DNA of 64,000 nucleotides from Saprospiraceae bacterium (GTDB lineage: Bacteria; Bacteroidota; Bacteroidia; Chitinophagales; Saprospiraceae), in NCBI GenBank assembly GCA_016706365.1, contig JADJJU010000003.1:62001-126000 (forward strand). The letters are read 5' to 3'. Position 1 is the stretch's first letter; every line of letters starts with the position of its first letter. Positions 10,768-20,282 of this stretch are shown here, in pieces. Under the pieces are notes generated by a model. That model did no database searches, was not told the origin of the DNA, and saw only the letters and a list, made by a program, of their open reading frames with translations. The translations under genes and the position numbers were made by a program.

Positions 10768-11361
10768 CTACCTCGCCGGCGGTCTTCTTCTCTTTCCTCC
10801 CTGCTGAATCATGCCTCTGTTTCCCGGTTTTATCAATGATCTGTTGGCCATTGCCTTATCCAGTTGCTTGATTTGATCTCTGATGGCCGATTCTGTTACT
10901 TTCAGTTCTTTTAACTGTTTCATTTGGATGGCTGCTTGCTGCCATTTATTGCGGGTAGCGTTGAGATTGCAAAGCTGAAGCAAGACCATAGCTTTTTCAT
11001 TATCTGTGTTGAGGCCCACAGTTTGAGCCTTCTCCAACCACATCTCTGCCTCATCATTTCTTTTATCATTCAGGGCAATAGTACCTTTCAGCATATAGAA
11101 GTATGCCTTATTGGCTGAATACAAGAATTTAGGGAAATAGGTCATTGACAATCTTTGGTCTGCCTCTGCAAACTGACCGGTCTGAAGCATCATCGCTGCT
11201 GATTGCACGGTTCCCAGCAAGAAATATCCTACCGCGAAAAACAGGAAAGCCAGATAAAACACAAAGCCGTACCAAAATCCAAATGCCAGATGAAGCCATA
11301 AACCCAGCCCCAGTGTGGCAGCCATGAGCGCAAATCTTAGATATATATTGATTGAAAACAT
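10768..11361 (-). CDS. Small membrane protein with C-terminal TPR-like helices
   Basis: 197 residues. Two hydrophobic helices (about 6-27 and 30-52) anchor the N-terminus. Residues about 60-175 form helical pairs of TPR character (SANKAYFYMLKGTIALN, NDEAEMWLEKAQTVGL). The C-terminus is basic and proline/arginine rich (GGKRRRPPAR). No catalytic motif is seen. The likely topology is membrane-anchored with a cytoplasmic repeat domain that could dock a partner. I do not recognise the family. Confidence 0.6.
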   Translation of the reverse strand: MFSINIYLRFALMAATLGLGLWLHLAFGFWYGFVFYLAFLFFAVGYFLLGTVQSAAMMLQTGQFAEADQRLSMTYFPKFLYSANKAYFYMLKGTIALNDKRNDEAEMWLEKAQTVGLNTDNEKAMVLLQLCNLNATRNKWQQAAIQMKQLKELKVTESAIRDQIKQLDKAMANRSLIKPGNRGMIQQGGKRRRPPAR

Positions 11362-11606
11362 AAGCTATTTTTTTAGTGGCACAAAAGTACATGATTCATT
11401 TGCAAATTGCAGTAATCCGGGACTATAAATCCTGGCCAAATTATGCCAGGTAAATAATTTTCTAACTCTGTTTGTGTAATAGGCTTGATTACCAGGGATT
11501 ACAGCAAGGACTGTTTGGTGAAAAGCATTTTAATTCCTGATCTTGAAAACAAGTGAGACATATTTAAGTTAATATTCCTTTATACCCATTCAAAACTTAT
11601 CAAAAA

Positions 11607-12017
11607 ATGAAAAGGAAAGCAACGGCCCACTGGCATGGAACAGGCAAAGAAGGTAAAGGACATCTTACTACCCAAAGTTTGGTGCTAGATAAAACACAAT
11701 ATTCTTACAAGACCAGATTTGAAGACGGTATTGGAACTAATCCAGAAGAATTGATTGCTGCAGCTCATTCAGGCTGTTTCACCATGAAGTTGAGTTTCAA
11801 TATAACAGAAGCAGGTTTTGTGCCGGGTGCAATGGAAACAACATGTGAAGTAACATTTGAAAATGGTGCAGTAACAAAGTCTCACCTTACATTGAAAGCT
11901 GAAGTTGAAGGTATATCTGAAGAAAAATTTGCAGAACTTGTTAAAGATGCTGAGGAAAATTGCCCGATATCGAAACTATTGAATACAGAGATCAGTGTTA
12001 GTTATGAACTGAATTAA
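11607..12017 (+). CDS. osmC: OsmC family peroxiredoxin
   Basis: Cytoplasmic thiol peroxidase of the OsmC/Ohr fold that reduces organic hydroperoxides; 136 residues, full length for OsmC. The reactive cysteine pair is visible as Cys57 in AAHSGCFTM and Cys119 in EENCPISKLL. The N-terminal HWHGTGKEGKG and the TNPEELIAAAH segment are OsmC hallmarks and favour OsmC over Ohr. The start at 11607 is an ATG with AT-rich upstream sequence. It is convergent with the HD gene, the stops being only 6 bases apart. Confidence 0.92.
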   Translation: MKRKATAHWHGTGKEGKGHLTTQSLVLDKTQYSYKTRFEDGIGTNPEELIAAAHSGCFTMKLSFNITEAGFVPGAMETTCEVTFENGAVTKSHLTLKAEVEGISEEKFAELVKDAEENCPISKLLNTEISVSYELN

Positions 12018-12023
12018 TTTCGA

Positions 12024-12572
12024 TCAGATATACTGTTCGTATTCGATGATTTTGGCAGCTAATCTGGATTCCAGATACGCGTTTGCTCCCTTAAGAGCTG
12101 TCAGGATAATTTGGGCTTCAAATTTATATTTCAGTCTTTTTACAGAATCCCAGTGAGCCGGTGGTTTCTGAAGATTCGTGATTCTGTCGGCTAGTTTTAC
12201 TGCCCAAACTTCTTTGGGTTGGGTTCTTATCCGGGTAAGGCTATCCGACATTTTTTCATTCTTAGGCAAATTGCCATTTTTCGTGAGTGCATTAACTGCT
12301 ATGGCCACTTTATTTCCGAAAGTCTGTTCCAATTCTGCTGAAGTTGTTGGGGTATCTTCCAAAGTGTCGTGCAGCAACGCTACCTGTATTGCAAAATTTG
12401 TATCAAAATCAAGTGTATTGCTGCCTGCTATCAAAATCTCCATAGCAACATTGCTTAAATGCACGAGGTAAGGCAGCTCTGTTCCGGGAAGTGTTTGCCC
12501 TGCAGCATGATGCTTTTTCGCAGCAAAAAGAATGGCCTTTTGATAAAGGGTATGCAGGTCGTTTGATTCCAT
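12024..12572 (-). CDS. HD-domain (p)ppGpp hydrolase-like protein
   Basis: 182 residues matching the stand-alone RelA/SpoT hydrolase-like (MESH1-type) HD fold. Metal-ligand motifs: HH near 21-22, His38 in PYLVHLS, His68-Asp69 in LLHDTLED and the late KLADRITN. There is no synthetase or TGS domain, so it would be a small alarmone or nucleotide pyrophosphohydrolase. The substrate is inferred from family only. It is probably cotranscribed with the unknown gene just upstream (11-base gap). Confidence 0.8.
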   Translation of the reverse strand: MESNDLHTLYQKAILFAAKKHHAAGQTLPGTELPYLVHLSNVAMEILIAGSNTLDFDTNFAIQVALLHDTLEDTPTTSAELEQTFGNKVAIAVNALTKNGNLPKNEKMSDSLTRIRTQPKEVWAVKLADRITNLQKPPAHWDSVKRLKYKFEAQIILTALKGANAYLESRLAAKIIEYEQYI

Positions 12573-12583
12573 AAATGTTTTTT

Positions 12584-13216
12584 TTATTCTGGTTCGATGG
12601 GAGAAAGTAAGGCTATTTCCATGGCAATTTCATACAGCATTTTGAATTGAGTTTGATTATACTTAGGCCGCATGGCTGCCAGCATGTCGAAGATGTTTAA
12701 ATCTGTCCAATCCCAGAGCATTGTATCAAAATTGTATTTCATCATCTGAGTACCAACCAGATGTCGCCATGCATCCACCTCTTCCCGGGACAATCCGTAA
12801 TTCGACAAAAATTGATAAGTTCTATGATTTTCTTCCTCACTAAATTCCTGATCAAGAAATGGCTCTAAAATGGAATTCCATATGTATGGCCGGCTGTTGA
12901 CCGGGATATTGTATTCGAAAGATATCTGTATAAGTTCTTCTTTTTGGGATACAGGAAATCCTATTAACTCATTATTGACCAGTAGGGTAGGAGGGCCATG
13001 ATTCAAATCAATGTTTTGAATGGAAGATATAGAAACAAACTTATCCTGAAAAGCTAAAGATGGCTCAAATGGATACTCAATAAAAACCAGATATTCTCCC
13101 TCCACGATAACAGGATTCCAGACCGGAAAGAATTGTTTTCTTTCAAATATTGTGGATCCGAAAAGACCTGTGCTTTTCATTAAAGGCTGATCAAAAAGCT
13201 TTTGGAAGAAACTCAT
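12584..13216 (-). CDS. Conserved-looking protein of unknown function
   Basis: 210 residues with no signal peptide and no membrane helix. It is acidic and aromatic rich, with an N-terminal beta-rich half (FFPVWNPVIVEGEYLVFIEYP) and a helical C-terminal half (EEENHRTYQFLSNYGLSREE...). I recognise no family or catalytic motif. The ATG at 13216 is 16 bases beyond the stop of the DUF6055-like gene and the downstream HD gene follows by 11 bases, so the three may be one transcript. Confidence 0.5.
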   Translation of the reverse strand: MSFFQKLFDQPLMKSTGLFGSTIFERKQFFPVWNPVIVEGEYLVFIEYPFEPSLAFQDKFVSISSIQNIDLNHGPPTLLVNNELIGFPVSQKEELIQISFEYNIPVNSRPYIWNSILEPFLDQEFSEEENHRTYQFLSNYGLSREEVDAWRHLVGTQMMKYNFDTMLWDWTDLNIFDMLAAMRPKYNQTQFKMLYEIAMEIALLSPIEPE

Positions 13217-13232
13217 TTTTTTGAGAAAGGCA

Positions 13233-15409
13233 TTAATTCTGTTTCATGATTTTGATAAATTGCTTGTTTACAGGACCCTCAATTCCAAGCACATAAATTC
13301 CTGCAGGTAAATTATCAACAGGAACCTTTGTGATTCCCCCACTTATAAATTCCCCTAAAGAATATGTATATCCATTCATCGATTTGATGGACCATTGAAT
13401 TGATTTGCCCTCATGAGCTGCCGGGAATTGAAGATAAATCTCAGTTGATGCAGGGTTGGGGTAAATTTCAACCTTAAATTCATTCTCAGAAAAATCATTA
13501 ACTGATACCGCAGGACTACAATCAATGATTATTTCAAAAACCATGTCATCAGAATCGAAATGTTGATAAGGAGAATTTACCTCCACATTCGCCTGGTGTT
13601 CATCCAGTCCATCGCAATCTCTGCCCCATGCACCTTGCACCTGCAGATAAGTGCCGGCATCACATTGTCTGAAATACTCAGCATCTCCTCCAAGTTTTAC
13701 TGATCCATGCAAGGTCGCTCCCCAGCAAAAGTATTGTGTTCCAAAACTGCATTTTCATAGACTTTTGTACCAAAAATGCAAACGTGGTCGCGGATCTCAG
13801 CATTACCACTGACTTCATTTCCGCCCCAAATTCTTGCAAAACCGCTCACTTTTGCATTACCAGCGATAACAGCATTTTCTCCGGCTAATACATAATCTGA
13901 AACGATAGCACTATCTCTTATGATCGCATTATGACGGATGACACCATAATCTTCTAGTCTTGCATTCCCTTCAATTCTTGCAAAATCCAACACTCTTGCA
14001 TTCGGACCAATATAAGCCTCAGCTGAAGCAAAAGCAGTATTGGCAACAAAGCCTCCTCCGTTGGAATGAGCTGAGCCTGGTACCTCATCTTTTACTGTTT
14101 TGTATCCCGGCTGATGACCATCTGCAAATGCATGTATAAGAGAGAATTCATATGGATATCTGTAAATTTTAGGGAATCCAATTTCCCAATCGTAGTTGTG
14201 ATGAGCAACAGGAGCTCCACTGACCACCAGATAAAGTTCTTTATCTTCTTCAGTCCATTCAAATTCTATTTCAGCATCTTCTTTGTAAACCTCGCCGTAT
14301 CTGGGTGTTTTATTTTCATCTAATGCGACAAGACTATAGCGCCATCCGGCATCTTGATTTACGTCAAGCTGGCCTTTGAATTTGAGATAAATGTTTTTGT
14401 TTTCACAAGAATCAGGAATGGCCGGATGCAATCTGATGATATTATACCCATAATCCTGAGGAGCTCTGTGATCCTGAATTCTGTAATGCCCTGCGACTGG
14501 ATCCACTAGATCAGGTATGAGCGTAGGATTCAATTTGAAAATTTCGGGTAAAGCAGCTTCTGCTTCTCTGAGTGTGTACCCAATTTCATAATCCCAGACA
14601 ACATTTTTTCTGGCATAATCGGCAAATAAATCATTTAGTTCTTCCTGATTTCTGGATGTAAGCCTCTTCAAAGTCTCAAGGGATGTTCTCCAATGTTGGA
14701 TTCACGCCACATGCGGTTTATAAGTTCGAGTCCTTCAAGTTCTTTAATGTATTGCAGGAAAACAAATGCCTGATAATGATGTCTGGTAGAGCTCCAATGA
14801 AACTGTGCAGTATTCATCCATCGTGAAATGTCAAATTGACGGGCAACTTCCGGATATTTTTTGAAGTGCCATGAACTCTGCATGAGATTCCCAAAATGAG
14901 CCCACATACGAATGATTAATGAAGCCATGCCCGGGATACATCATCCACGCATAATTCTGCAAAGCATGTGTAAATTCATGGGCCAGTGTCGGTCCATTAG
15001 ATGCGGCATGCGGATGCATCCACATTGCTCCTGTAGTGCCATCATAATTGCCTCCAAATGCCCATCCTTCCAGGCCATCCCAAGTATGCAGCAATACAAT
15101 AATCATTTTGTATTCTGAAATAAGAGGGCCATCTCCCGGCACGAATTTCAGACTGTCAATATAAAATCTGAACAAGTCCTCTGCTGTCTCCAAAATAAAG
15201 TCAGGATCAAATGCAATATCAGAAGGAGCCTGGCTGGGATCTTCACCTGCAAGCGGGCCCCAAAACATGATAAAGTTTTCCGATTCCATTGAGCGATCAA
15301 ATGAATAATCAAGACTTCCTTGCTGCCACTCCTGTGGAATATACACCTGCTTTTGAGCATTCGTAGAGAGGGCTAATATCAGAAATAGGAAAGGTAAATA
15401 CTTAGGCAT
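13233..15409 (-). CDS. DUF6055-like putative metalloprotease with hexapeptide helix and T9SS signal (frameshifted)
   Basis: Signal peptide (1-18, ending STNAQ), then a DUF6055-like domain with AHEFTHALQ (HExxH, residues 144-148) and FWESHAEFM (Glu174 a likely third ligand). A central beta-sandwich segment follows, then a left-handed-helix repeat region of hexapeptide type (IGPNARVLDFARIEGNARLE...), and a C-terminal T9SS domain starting VEIYPNPAST. Three single-base indels break the frame: T6 at 14857-14862 (one extra), GGG 14680-14682 (one short) and CCCC 13720-13723 (one short). Correcting them gives continuous protein such as EFMALQKYPEVARQFD and NTFAGGATLHGSVK. Predicted to be exported to the surface. 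Substrate unknown. Confidence 0.75.
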
Positions 15410-15849
15410 GGCAAATTAATGAGCAGTTTAAATGGATTCAGATTAATCAGGTTTAAATGTCCCCGAATTAGATAACATCTATTTAATGATGCAAGATAGA
15501 GAATGTCCCCTTTTTGGCGCTCACATTAGGGACTAATCTAAAGGATTTAATCATTCATTTAATGATGAACGAATGCATGAAATATTGGAAAATTGAATTA
15601 CTCATAGAAATCAAAGAAAAAAAAATAAGTAAAATGACTTGATTGTTGGTATTGTAAAGTATTGAAATTCAGATGAATAAAATCTATTAACCATTTGCAA
15701 ACGACAACAAACGACTATAAACGAGACATAAACACTTATTAACCGAATCCCGGAAATCGACTCCTACATCTTTGCATCGTCAACAACGACAATCAAACAT
15801 TTCATTTTTACTATTTATTCTTTATTTCATTTTTAAAATTTTATGCGTT
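15410..15849. other. Gene-free AT-rich intergenic region
   Basis: These 440 bases separate the divergent DUF6055-like and ssb genes and must hold both promoters. The stretch is AT rich and shows AAACGACAACAAACGACTATAAACGAG-like iterations (15699-15725). CATCTTTGC near 15767-15775 is a one-mismatch -7 promoter candidate for ssb. I see no RNA gene. Confidence 0.5.
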
Positions 15850-16203
15850 ATGAACAATTTGAGAAATTCTGTCAGATTATTTGGGAAAGTAGGTATGGAC
15901 CCGGAAGTAGTCACATTCGAAAACGGCAAGAAAAAAGCCAAGTTATCGCTTGCAACAACAGAAACTTACAAAAACCAACAAGGAGAAAAAGTCAGAGAAA
16001 CACAATGGCACAACCTGGTTGCATGGGGTGCTCAGGCAGCTACAATAGAGAAGTTTGTGGAGAAAGGAAGAGAGATTGCTATCGAAGGCAAATTGGTTCA
16101 CAGAAATTACGAAGATAAAACAGGAAAGAAATGCTTCATTACTGAGATAGTGCTGAATGAATTCATTTTCACAGGTAGTCCCAATAAGGAGAAAGCTCAA
16201 TAA
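15850..16203 (+). CDS. ssb: Single-stranded DNA-binding protein (short form)
   Basis: OB-fold SSB of 117 residues from ATG 15850 (MNNLRNSVRLFGKVGMDPEV); an in-frame start 78 bases upstream would add a hydrophobic, unconserved leader and is rejected. Conserved strands include KAKLSLATTETYKN, ETQWHNLVAWG and GREIAIEGKLVHRNYEDKTG. The protein ends at SPNKEKAQ, so the flexible linker and acidic DDDIPF-type tail that recruits replication proteins are absent. That is typical of the short second SSB of Bacteroidota, and the main SSB would be elsewhere. A strong terminator follows. Confidence 0.9.
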   Translation: MNNLRNSVRLFGKVGMDPEVVTFENGKKKAKLSLATTETYKNQQGEKVRETQWHNLVAWGAQAATIEKFVEKGREIAIEGKLVHRNYEDKTGKKCFITEIVLNEFIFTGSPNKEKAQ

Positions 16204-16233
16204 GCTGAGCAGTAGTTTGTAGATCTTAAGCCG

Positions 16234-16267
16234 CGGGCTTCCTGAAAATGGAAGCCCGTTCTCTTTT
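16234..16267 (+). terminator. Rho-independent terminator of ssb
   Basis: CGGGCTTCC-TGAAAAT-GGAAGCCCG is a perfect 9-bp stem with a 7-base loop, followed by TTCTCTTTTT, 30 bases after the ssb stop. Confidence 0.85.
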
Positions 16268-16298
16268 TAGTGCGGTGAGATGTGATTGGATCTTACAT

Positions 16299-16307
16299 TA
16301 TTTTTGC
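16299..16307 (+). promoter_or_regulatory. Promoter-like TAnnTTTGC element facing right
   Basis: TATTTTTGC is an exact match to the -7 consensus, on the plus strand, pointing into the abnormal GC-homopolymer sequence where no plus-strand gene survives. It may be the promoter of a gene whose body is missing from this assembly, or chance. Confidence 0.3.
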
Positions 16308-16311
16308 AAGA

Positions 16312-18669
16312 CTACCGGGAATCAGGATGTTCTTGCGAAGCCCTTTGGGCTGCTTCGCTGGGGGGGCGGGGCGGGGCGGGGCCGCCCGCCGGGGGGGGGT
16401 GGTTTTTTTTGGGGCTTCCTGGCGGGGGGGGCCGCGGTTTTGCCTTTCTGGGCCCCCGCGGGCCCCCGGGGGCTCGGGCCCCGGGGGTTTCCTTTTGCCC
16501 CGCGGCCTGCCGTTTCCTTCGGGGGCGCCCCCTCTTTCGGTTTTTGTTTTTTTTTCGGCTTTTTCCCGGTCCCCCCCCCCCCTTTTGGGCCCTCTTCTCT
16601 TCTGCCGGGGGGGTCCGGGCGCCCCCTTGATCCAACTTCCTTACCATGGTCAATATAGTAGCGATCGCCACAGTTTCTCCCGTTTCATCATATACATCCA
16701 CCAGAAATTTCACTATTCCCTTTCCAATATCATCTGCATCTTTCTTCTCCTGATCTACCTTCTCCTTCACGGTGAATTTTACACCAATGGTCATTCCCGG
16801 GTAGACAGGCTTAGTAAATCTGCATTCTTCCAGACCATAATTGAGCAAAACCGGACCTTTAGCAGGATCTACAAATAATCCTGCCGCTTTTGACAGAATA
16901 AAATATCCATGTGCAACCCGTTGTTCAAAGATGGTGCCTTCCAGACTTGTCGCATCCATATGTGCATAGAAGTTGTCTCCACTGACATTTGCAAAATTGA
17001 CTATATCAGCCTCTGTAACTGTATGCTTATGTGTGATAACAGTCTCGCCAACATTTAATTCTTCAAAATGCTTCCTGAACGGATGCACGCCGGGATCTTT
17101 GAATTTAGCACCTACCTGGAATACACCCGTAATTTCTGTAATGGAAGTTGGTGTTCCCTGAATTGCACATCGTTGCATATAATGGATTACACCGCGCATT
17201 CCACCCATTTCTTCTCCTCCTCCTGCTCTGCCGGGTCCTCCATGTACCAGCATAGGCAGCGGTGAGCCATGTCCGGTACTGACTTTTGCATTATGTCGGT
17301 TGAGTACAAGTATGCGACCATGATGTGTAGCTGTTCCCAATACATATTCCGTTGCAATTTTATCATCTCCTGTCACTATGGATGTACAAAGAGATCCTTT
17401 TCCCATTTTTGCCAAAATAATGGCTTCCTCTGTTGTTTTATATGGCATCAATGTACTGACGGGGCCAAAGGCTTCAATTTCGTGAACTTCCTTGTGTTGT
17501 AAAGGCTTTGTCTGGAGGAGTAATATTGGTGGTAAAAATGAGCCCTTTGATTTATCGGCTCCTATTACTTCGAAGGCATCTAAATCACCAAAGACCATGG
17601 AACTATTCCGCAATAATGCGGCAATTCTATCCTGAACTTCTTCTACCTGTTTTTTTCCGGCAAGCGCACCCATTCTTACTCCTTCAACCCTGGGGTCTCC
17701 CATTGTTGTTTGTGATAATGCTTTTGAAATTGCAATTTGAGCATCTTCCAAATATTTTTCAGGTACAAAAATCCTCCTGACAGCAGTACATTTTTGACCG
17801 GATTTGACAGTCATTTCTTTTCTGACTTCTTTGATGAAAATATCAAATTCCTCAGTCCCCGGAGCAGCATCCATACCTAATACAATGCAATTAAGCGAAT
17901 CAGCTTCCATATTGAAAGGCACAGATTCATTGATGATTTGCTTGCTGGATTTTAACATTCTCCCGGTCTCCGCGGATCCTGTAAAAGTCACCACATCCTG
18001 ATCTGACACATAGTCCAACAAATTTCTTGCTGAACCGCATATCAATTGCAAGGCACCTTCCGGCAATATTCCGGAGGCAATTATATCCTTTACCATGGAT
18101 TCAGTAAGGTAGGATGTGATGGTTGCAGGTTTCACAACAGCAGGCATCCCTGCCATTAAATTGACTGCAATTTTCTCCAGCATTCCCCAAATCGGAAAGT
18201 TAAATGCATTTATATGAACAGCTACGCCTTCCTTTGGAACCATTATATGATGGCCAATGAAATTACCATCCTTGCTCAAAGACACAGCATCGCCATCTAC
18301 ATAAAATGGCTTGTCCGGAAATTTTCGTCTAAGACTTGCATTCGCAAAGAGATTGCCAATTCCTCCTTCAATGTCTATCCAGCTATCTGCCCTTGTTGCT
18401 CCTGTCTGATAACTGACAGTATAATACTTCTCCTTTTTTTCAAGTAAATGAAGAGCGAGTGCCTTGATCATTCTACCTCGTTCCTGAAAAGTCATCTTTC
18501 TCAAAGCTGGATTTCCGACTTTCCTGGCATAGTCAAGCATGTTTTCAAAATCTAATCCTTTTGTAGTAGCTGCAACAATTGGATCACCTGTGATGGCATG
18601 AAATAAAGTCTCTCCCTCACCATCACCCTGTATCCATTTACCCCCGATATAATTCTCCAACTTATTCAT
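16312..18669 (-). CDS. paaZ: PaaZ-like bifunctional aldehyde dehydrogenase / MaoC hydratase
   Basis: The family opens the oxepin-CoA ring and oxidises the resulting aldehyde in phenylacetate catabolism. An N-terminal ALDH domain (1-520) has Glu256 in NMEADSLN and catalytic Cys294 in SGQKCTAVRR, close to the E. coli PaaZ positions. A C-terminal MaoC hot-dog domain (about 545-678) has NVSGDNFYAHMDA and GYFILSKAAG. The native protein should end near residue 680 (LTMVRKL, about base 16630). The last about 105 codons lie in the GC-homopolymer block and are not believable protein. No other paa genes are nearby, so pathway assignment is by family only. Confidence 0.85.
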   Translation of the reverse strand: MNKLENYIGGKWIQGDGEGETLFHAITGDPIVAATTKGLDFENMLDYARKVGNPALRKMTFQERGRMIKALALHLLEKKEKYYTVSYQTGATRADSWIDIEGGIGNLFANASLRRKFPDKPFYVDGDAVSLSKDGNFIGHHIMVPKEGVAVHINAFNFPIWGMLEKIAVNLMAGMPAVVKPATITSYLTESMVKDIIASGILPEGALQLICGSARNLLDYVSDQDVVTFTGSAETGRMLKSSKQIINESVPFNMEADSLNCIVLGMDAAPGTEEFDIFIKEVRKEMTVKSGQKCTAVRRIFVPEKYLEDAQIAISKALSQTTMGDPRVEGVRMGALAGKKQVEEVQDRIAALLRNSSMVFGDLDAFEVIGADKSKGSFLPPILLLQTKPLQHKEVHEIEAFGPVSTLMPYKTTEEAIILAKMGKGSLCTSIVTGDDKIATEYVLGTATHHGRILVLNRHNAKVSTGHGSPLPMLVHGGPGRAGGGEEMGGMRGVIHYMQRCAIQGTPTSITEITGVFQVGAKFKDPGVHPFRKHFEELNVGETVITHKHTVTEADIVNFANVSGDNFYAHMDATSLEGTIFEQRVAHGYFILSKAAGLFVDPAKGPVLLNYGLEECRFTKPVYPGMTIGVKFTVKEKVDQEKKDADDIGKGIVKFLVDVYDETGETVAIATILTMVRKLDQGGARTPPAEEKRAQKGGGGPGKSRKKNKNRKRGRPRRKRQAAGQKETPGARAPGGPRGPRKAKPRPPPPGSPKKNHPPPAGGPAPPRPPSEAAQRASQEHPDSR
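16350..16626. other. GC-homopolymer block, probable low-quality or mis-assembled sequence
   Basis: About 280 bases of extreme composition in a roughly 40% GC genome. They are built almost entirely of G and C runs 5-13 long with T runs between (for example a run of about a dozen C near 16571-16582). All frames read as Gly/Pro/Arg-rich low complexity. It has no codon structure, replaces the expected 3' end of paaZ, and looks like the tail of a poor read or a bad join, not DNA of this genome. Confidence 0.7.
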
Positions 18670-18899
18670 ATATATATTTTTCTTTTATATAAATTTGATC
18701 TTAATTTGCCGCAAGATAAGGCTTTGAGAAAGATCTTGATGCCAATTTTTACCGCAAATCTGGTTTCATCGTATTAGATTACGGATTCATCCGATACGAT
18801 TTGGTGGATATATGTTTTTGCAGGCATCTTTACATCAGAAACAAAATATCCGCGTATTAAATACGTAACTTAACTGACTGAATTTTAAATACAATTATA

Positions 18900-19265
18900 A
18901 TGATTCGATTGAAAGCTGTTTTTGTTTCTGCTTGTTTGATAATTATTTCTGGTTGCTATTATGGCAATGAAGAAGACCTTTTTCCGGACTCCGGATGTGT
19001 GACCGAAAATGTTTCTTTTGATACTGTAGTCAAGAAAATTATCGACACGAACTGTATTGTCTGCCACAGTGCAGGTGCCAATCTTGGGAACGTAAATCTA
19101 AGCTCATATGATAATGTGAAAGTTTACGTGAATAATGGGAAACTATTAGGAGCTATCAGGAGAGAACCGGGATTTTCTCCAATGCCGCAGAATGCTGCAC
19201 CACTCAGATCATGTGACATTGATAGAATTGCTTCCTGGATTACAGCAGGATCACCAAATAACTAA
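18900..19265 (+). CDS. c-type cytochrome lipoprotein
   Basis: 121 residues with a lipoprotein signal (IIISGCYYG, lipobox Cys19). One haem c site is visible, NCIVCHS (Cys52, Cys55, His56), and FSPMPQ supplies a plausible Met axial ligand. Further cysteines at about 33 and in RSCDIDRI could form a disulfide. It is likely a periplasmic-facing electron carrier anchored in a membrane. It is the first gene of a tight set with the OB-fold gene (6-base gap), YceI and DUF5777 genes, which suggests a shared envelope function. Confidence 0.8.
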   Translation: MIRLKAVFVSACLIIISGCYYGNEEDLFPDSGCVTENVSFDTVVKKIIDTNCIVCHSAGANLGNVNLSSYDNVKVYVNNGKLLGAIRREPGFSPMPQNAAPLRSCDIDRIASWITAGSPNN

Positions 19266-19271
19266 ACATTT

Positions 19272-19694
19272 ATGTCGAAGAGAACCATTCTTTTAAGTGC
19301 ATTCCTATTAGCATTGGCTGCCGCCGTTGCAATTTATTTTCTTGTTTATAATAAACCTCATAAAGATGCAGCAGATCTAAAACCTGAACATGTAATTGAA
19401 GCCACTGAATTGTATGCCCAATATTCCTCCAATGAGGCTGATGCAGATGCATTATATCTGGGCAAGATGATTGAAATAAGTGGCACACTGGAAAAGATGT
19501 CAACTGATGAAGCCGGAGTTACTTCTTTGTTTTTATCAGCTGATTCTGAAATGGACAATGTGATTTGTGAATTGGATGAGATTTATAAAAAGGAAGTTCC
19601 TGAACTTAAAGAAGGGGATTCTGTCAAGGTGAGGGGCTGGTGCTCCGGAAGTATGGGCGACGTAATCATAAGTCGCTGTGTAATTATTGATTAA
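19272..19694 (+). CDS. Membrane-anchored OB-fold (tRNA_anti-like) protein
   Basis: 140 residues. An N-terminal membrane anchor (about 5-26) is followed by an OB-fold of the tRNA_anti-like family (LYLGKMIEISGTLEKM, VTSLFLSADSE, GDSVKVRGWCSG). Despite the family name, an extracytoplasmic OB fold of this kind is not expected to bind tRNA. It lies between the cytochrome and YceI genes with gaps of 6 and 17 bases, so it is almost certainly cotranscribed. Confidence 0.75.
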   Translation: MSKRTILLSAFLLALAAAVAIYFLVYNKPHKDAADLKPEHVIEATELYAQYSSNEADADALYLGKMIEISGTLEKMSTDEAGVTSLFLSADSEMDNVICELDEIYKKEVPELKEGDSVKVRGWCSGSMGDVIISRCVIID

Positions 19695-19711
19695 TATTAA
19701 AAAAAATAGAT

Positions 19712-20266
19712 ATGAAAAATTTAATTGTTGTTTTATTGATAGCTTTTATTGCACCGACATTGAGTGCGCAAAGCAAGTATTTTACTAAAGAAGGAAAAAT
19801 TTCTTTCTCTTCAGATGCTCCAATGGAAAAAATTGAAGCACATAACAGAAAAGCAAATAGTGTATTGGATCCTGCCAGCGGTAAAATGGAATGGTCAGTA
19901 CTTGTAAAAGCTTTTCAATTTGATAAAGCATTGATGCAGGAGCACTTCAATGAAAACTACATGGAATCTGACAAGTTTCCAAAAGCAGTTTTCAAAGGTG
20001 TTGTTCAACAACATGACAAAATTGACTGGACAAAGGATGGTGCTCACAATGTCAAAGTTAAAGGTACATTGGAGATTCATGGTGTCACCAAAGATGTGGT
20101 TGCTGATGGAAAAATTACTATAAAAGGTGGTTCAATTTCAGCGCAATCTGATTTGACAATTGCGGTTTCAGATTATGAAATTAAAATACCAGCTGTTGTG
20201 AAAGATAATATCGCAAAGACAGTAAAAATTGACATAAAGGCAGACTATGCCCCACTTGTAAAATAA
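19712..20266 (+). CDS. YceI family periplasmic protein
   Basis: 184 residues with a signal peptide (ending TLSAQ). The YceI lipocalin-like beta-barrel shows SKYFTKEGKISFSSDAPMEK, FDKALMQEHFNENYMES and VKVKGTLEIHGVTKDVVADG. YceI proteins bind polyisoprenoid-like ligands in a hydrophobic pocket. The setting next to a cytochrome c lipoprotein and a DUF5777 barrel hints at an electron-transfer or quinone-linked envelope role, which is inference. A hairpin follows the stop. Confidence 0.88.
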   Translation: MKNLIVVLLIAFIAPTLSAQSKYFTKEGKISFSSDAPMEKIEAHNRKANSVLDPASGKMEWSVLVKAFQFDKALMQEHFNENYMESDKFPKAVFKGVVQQHDKIDWTKDGAHNVKVKGTLEIHGVTKDVVADGKITIKGGSISAQSDLTIAVSDYEIKIPAVVKDNIAKTVKIDIKADYAPLVK

Positions 20267-20282
20267 ATTATTCCATGTTCTT

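Noticed and set aside
16248..16878. Overlapping plus-strand reading frames of 114-198 codons across the GC block
   Set aside because: They are Gly/Pro/Arg low complexity produced by the abnormal sequence and have no ribosome site or family resemblance.
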